Notes under the pieces: generated by a model | What the model was told of the DNA's origin: nothing | The model's input: only the letters and a program-made list of their open reading frames with translations | The model's database searches: none | Assembly: GCA_905221605.1 (NCBI GenBank) | Contig: CAJNDS010002139.1 | Span: 62,001-126,000, forward strand | Direction of reading: 5' to 3' | Source of the DNA: Symbiodinium natans | Lineage: Eukaryota; Sar; Dinophyceae; Suessiales; Symbiodiniaceae | DNA: 64,000 nucleotides | Made by a program: the position numbers and the translations under genes | Part shown: positions 60,501 through 64,000 of the stretch, one piece after another | How the letters are laid out: each line of letters starts with the position of its first letter | How positions within the stretch are numbered: position 1 is the first letter of the stretch

Positions 60501-62691
60501 GCACCAGAAAGCAGTAGATCATGCTGCCCAATCAGGGGCATGACATTAATGGGGTGAAAGGAAGGACTTGGAATTGGCATCTGTGCTTGGAAGGGACTTC
60601 GTAAAGTTGCGCAACATGTCTGAGGTTCAGGCCAGGAGAAATCTGCCGAATCGACCAAAAATGCTCGTACCTTTGAATTGGATCACGGCCGTGCCCAAAC
60701 TCCGCACCATTACCAAAGCATCCTGCCCTTCGAGCGACGTATGTTGCTGTGACATGCTATTAGCTGCTATTACCTTGGTCCGCAACACCGCTCAACACTC
60801 GTGCTGGAGTCACACCTGGCCTGTGCATGTTCATCATCTCGTTTGTGGTCAGGTTCATCAAGACCTGAGTCTACAAAAGAGCTCGAACAGATTCCAGCAG
60901 CAAAGTCGCCACTACAACCGTAAACTTCACCCTTCCCAAACAGGCTTGCGTAGATGAAGGGTGCAGCTATACTCATACTTTCTAAGCGCATTAAGACCCA
61001 GAGGGCCTGTGACAAGTTCGTGGCTGACTCAACGTCTGTTCCAAGGACAGGACCAGCCGAGATTGATGCAGCGTAAGCATGAGGACCTCGGGAAGTCGAC
61101 GAAATGAGCACGCTTCTTCCAAAGCTTTAAGGCCCTTTGAAGCCCTTTAAACCTTTAGCATCCCCCACACCTTCCTTCGGGTCAGCCCCTGCGTTGTCTG
61201 GTGGTTGCATGGTTTCGCTGAGCAAGTCTTGGGCAGGCGTAGAGGGGGCGGGGGTTACAAAATGGACATGGTGATTGAGAAGTCTGCTGACTCCCCCCGG
61301 CCACGCCCGATTGAACCCCGAAGTAGCCAGCAGGGTTCCCGAGCCCATGGAGCTGTGATACAGTGCACCACCACCTGCAAAAGGGCCAAGAGGGCTTTTG
61401 AAGGCTTGTTCTGGTGTCTTGCGGGTGTCCTTTTGCTGAGGTCACGGAGTTGTGGTGGGGAGGGAGGTGGGCAAGTTCACTGCTATGAGGTGCTGTGCAC
61501 TGTTGCGGTAGACTACGGATCTTCATTGATCTTCAAAACATGCTGAGCTAGGCCTAAGGAGCTCAAAGGCAGGTGTTTCTACACATGTTTGCAGTTTGCA
61601 GAATTCTAAGAGAATCTCCCGACGTGGGTTCAGGCAACTTGCAAAGCACCCTACATGAAAGGGTTAGGCCCGGTTAGGCCCTCCAGCTCAGAACCTCGAC
61701 CTTGACAATTCAGGGTTTCAAGGCTGAGGGCCCGGCGATCATGGTCAGCAGAGGGTAGCTGGTGATGACACCCCACCTTGACTGCACTTGGCGGCTCAGC
61801 TGGCAGCCTTTCAGGCACCCCATAAACCCTAGAAACTACCCTGAGAGCCTGAAGCCTGAACCAGGCCTCTCCCCTGGCTACCGCAAAGGCCCTAAACCCG
61901 CTGCTCCGAAGCCACCTCTGGGAGCCAGCAAAGAACAAGCTCACCAACCCTACGAGACAAATAAACAGCAAGCCCAGCCGCGTCCACTGCGTGAAGCTTT
62001 GGTATTGAACAATGTTCATCACCGTGAGCCTGGGAGAGAAAGACCCAGGCCCGACTTTGTTTTTGCAGGATATGTAAAGGCATGTAAGGTATCTTTCGCT
62101 GTAGGGTTTATAGGGATCATGAGTTCCGGGCATGGTATCAGGGGGAAGGGGCTGTGGATTTTGTAGGAGTGATGAAGCCTTCGGCAGCTAGTCGGGAGTC
62201 TTTGCGGGTGGCTGCTTGCTTCGACATGCTTAGACTTAATCATTAGGCGTGTGCGCAGTATGCTCAGCATCCAGAGGAAACTGTGACTGCAGTGGTTGCG
62301 CAAGTTCCATCACCGGCTAAGCACAAGCCTTGCAGCACTCTACACCTCAAATCACCTCAATGCCTGCCCAGCCGAAAACGGAGAGGCTTCTCGACCCTTA
62401 CCCGGTGTCACCAAAAGACCTCGGAAGCTTGTGTTTGCGACACGTATTTTGTTGAAGGTATGTAGAAATTCTTCGTTGTTCGGCTACGGCTTACAGAGGC
62501 TGTGATCTGAGGTCTCCGCAGGCAGAGTCGAACGTGTGTCACCTGCCCCACCAGTTCGGGTGCCAAACGGAGAGGGAGGAAGGGGGAAGTGCAGCACAAG
62601 CGGGGAGTGTTGAGAGGAAGAGGAGGAGCAATCCTTCATCCTCACATGATCCTCTTCACGAAACCATTACGTTTGCAAAAATTGCCAATAC
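57591..62691. other. 5.1 kb with only one exon candidate
   Basis: Except for the plus-strand frame at 58686-58863 nothing coding was recognised. A minus frame near 60020-60090 (QTFAQMVAQPDTDTVCQKQC) is protein-like but unsupported. Confidence 0.35.
58686..58863 (+). CDS. Possible plus-strand exon with stop
   Basis: The plus frame reads IEIRGLEFYRFGLHLHNFNL then KPVEQYSAFCTKFSADAAPH and on to a TGA at 58861-58863, with mostly C/G third positions and many aromatic residues. The minus frame over the same bases (from RVLFNWLEVEVVKVQ) is open as well but has weaker third-position bias. No family is recognised. Confidence 0.4.
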
Positions 62692-63091
62692 CTTTGTGCA
62701 TGTGCACAAAAACGGTCAATGCTCAGACAGAGAGCAATAAAGGCGAGTGCGCAGCTGGGAATGACGGTCCTTGCCTGCGTGATGAACTCCACAATGGCCA
62801 GGCCTGTGGCAATTGCTTTTGGCTATGGTCAGGATCACTTGCAGATGTAGAAACCATTCTTCACACCTTACACGAAGTCGAGCTCAAGCCGCTCCAGCTC
62901 CTGTTGCTGAGACCGCTGCCCACGAACTGTCGGTGGTTTGCTTTGCCTTCGGCGGCACACTGCTGAAGACAGGACATCGTGAAACTGGGGCAACTTCTAC
63001 TTGGATTCCACTTCACGCTGCCATCTTCTTGACTTCCTCTCGACGATGGGCCTATCGTGTTGTTCAGCCAGACGCAGTAGTGATCAAACTC
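62692..63091 (-). CDS. DHHC-type palmitoyltransferase exons with DHYC (63052-63091 and 62692-62803)
   Basis: Exon 63052-63091 (40 nt) after AG|GAG reads EFDHYCVWLNNTI plus one base and ends at TAG|GC. Exon 62692-62803 (112 nt) starts GC CTG, giving NNTIGLAIVEF, and continues through a hydrophobic membrane helix (IPSCALAFIALCLSI) to an AAG|GT donor. F-D-H-x-C-x-W-L-N-N-x-I-G is the signature of DHHC S-acyltransferases, four-helix membrane enzymes that attach palmitate to cysteines. Here the tetrad is DHYC, a variant known in active and less active family members. The upstream cysteine-rich exons and other membrane helices were not found. Confidence 0.8.
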
Positions 63092-64000
63092 CTGCAGGCC
63101 CGCGCACATCGGAGACGTGGCAGAGTACCATGTGCTTGGACATGCGGTCACATCAGATGCAGACAAACATCACTTGCAGCATTGCTGCTCCGCAAATGCC
63201 TACAGCACACTACAGTGGTGTGCCTCGAGATGTGTTGAGTTGTGCGCTTTCAATCTCACCGAGCCGCAGCTAGACAGGTACCGTAGTAGAGCCAACCGCC
63301 CGATCCAACCGACATACAGTCAGTTCTTCCTGCCTCGACGCATGCCCCAGTTTGCACGCAGTATTTCGTGCGAAGCCTTGGCAAAAAAAAGAGTTGCAGT
63401 CCAGGCTTCGGCCCAACAGGACAGCATGCTTGATTCACTATGGAAACATTAGAAGGACATTCCCTGCGGACGGACCACTCTCATTCTGATTCTGCAGGTG
63501 CCCCGAAAACTCCTCTAAGTTCTTGGTTCCTTAAGCGCCGCGCCCCTTCATCACCCATGTCGTCGTGCAAAGTCGATTGACATCGGGCGGGTCGATATCC
63601 TTGGAGGGACTGCTGGTGGGTCGTAGACGCCCTCAGTCCAAGTGGCTCTCAACCTCAAAAAGGCCGCCTTAGACTTCCTTGTGGCAGCTCGCAACAGTCT
63701 ACCCTCAACCCGACGCAGGAAAAGCCAGGGGACGGCGGCCGGGCTGTCAATGACCTTCATCAGCTCCTAGGGGGCCCAAGCTTCAGGGCTTCGGGCATCT
63801 TCCAGCAGCAACACAAACAAGCATCTTGCAGATTCCGCTTCAAAAAAAGCTCAAGTCATGTGTGTGTATATATATATAGAATTAGTGTAGCCCTTGTTCA
63901 TCTGGAGCTGTCTGGGTGCTTGAAGATTGGAACCTTCATCCCCATCAGAAACCCAGCACTGGTGAGACCGAGAGCCCAGAGAACGCCCAACAAAAGCAGC
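63092..64000. other. Right edge, nothing secure
   Basis: Presumably holds introns and missing upstream exons of the palmitoyltransferase gene. A minus frame at about 63193-63215 (HLEAHHCSV) resembles the HHCxxC part of that family but its borders do not fit. A short TA microsatellite lies at 63866-63879. Confidence 0.35.

Noticed and set aside
1-64000. Search for a dinoflagellate spliced-leader relict, tRNA genes and CRISPR-like arrays
   Set aside because: Reading by eye found no full spliced-leader relict, no clear tRNA cloverleaf and no spaced repeats of CRISPR type; a covariance-model search could change the tRNA result.

Overview
The window looks like nuclear DNA of a dinoflagellate, most likely of the Symbiodiniaceae or a related group (inference). 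There are no operons, no ribosome-binding sites and almost no long intact genes. Coding sequence is chopped into exons of about 22-115 nt separated by introns of several hundred bases. Exons found by protein-domain matching almost always begin directly after AG followed by G. They end at donors that are more often GC (sometimes GA) than GT, which is a known dinoflagellate trait. TTTAGGG telomere-type repeats, long G/C homopolymers and one-strand gene orientation fit the same picture. Most long open frames here are chance frames in introns and are not annotated.

Layout. (1) From about 33.6 kb down to beyond the left edge, the minus strand carries one very large gene, or a run of related genes, encoding an array of thrombospondin type-1 (TSP1) domains. 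I mapped about 40 exon pieces covering roughly 20 domains. Many neighbouring exons join in phase to rebuild whole or half TSP1 domains. One intron holds a degenerate 30-odd-bp tandem repeat (27.9-28.5 kb) and a 292-bp insert of TTTAGGG repeats flanked by an 11-bp direct repeat (28.63-28.94 kb). (2) At 37.7-39.84 kb a second minus-strand gene starts with an ATG right after an AG; six exons join in phase, function unknown. Beside it (40.04-40.80 kb) a 24-bp minisatellite occurs in both orientations around a plus-strand exon-like segment. (3) 42.7 kb: one exon of a membrane protein. (4) 43.6-44.5 kb: the only long intact frame, a 305-residue protein with two membrane segments and a C-terminal RING finger. 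(5) 45.2-45.5 kb: an exceptional G-rich tract. (6) 49.5 kb: an orphan exon. (7) 54.0-57.6 kb: exons of a J-domain (DnaJ) and of a thioredoxin-like domain resembling the ERdj5/DNAJC10 type. They may be one fusion gene, and the thioredoxin fold appears to lack its CxxC. (8) 62.7-63.1 kb: two exons of a DHHC-type palmitoyltransferase with a DHYC variant.

Every confident gene is on the minus strand, consistent with the unidirectional gene blocks known in dinoflagellates. The TSP1 protein is probably secreted or on the cell surface (adhesion-like). The J/thioredoxin, DHHC and RING proteins suggest secretory-pathway and membrane quality-control roles, but nothing in the sequence shows that these genes work together. 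Exon borders were found by eye; lower-confidence entries may be off by a few codons.
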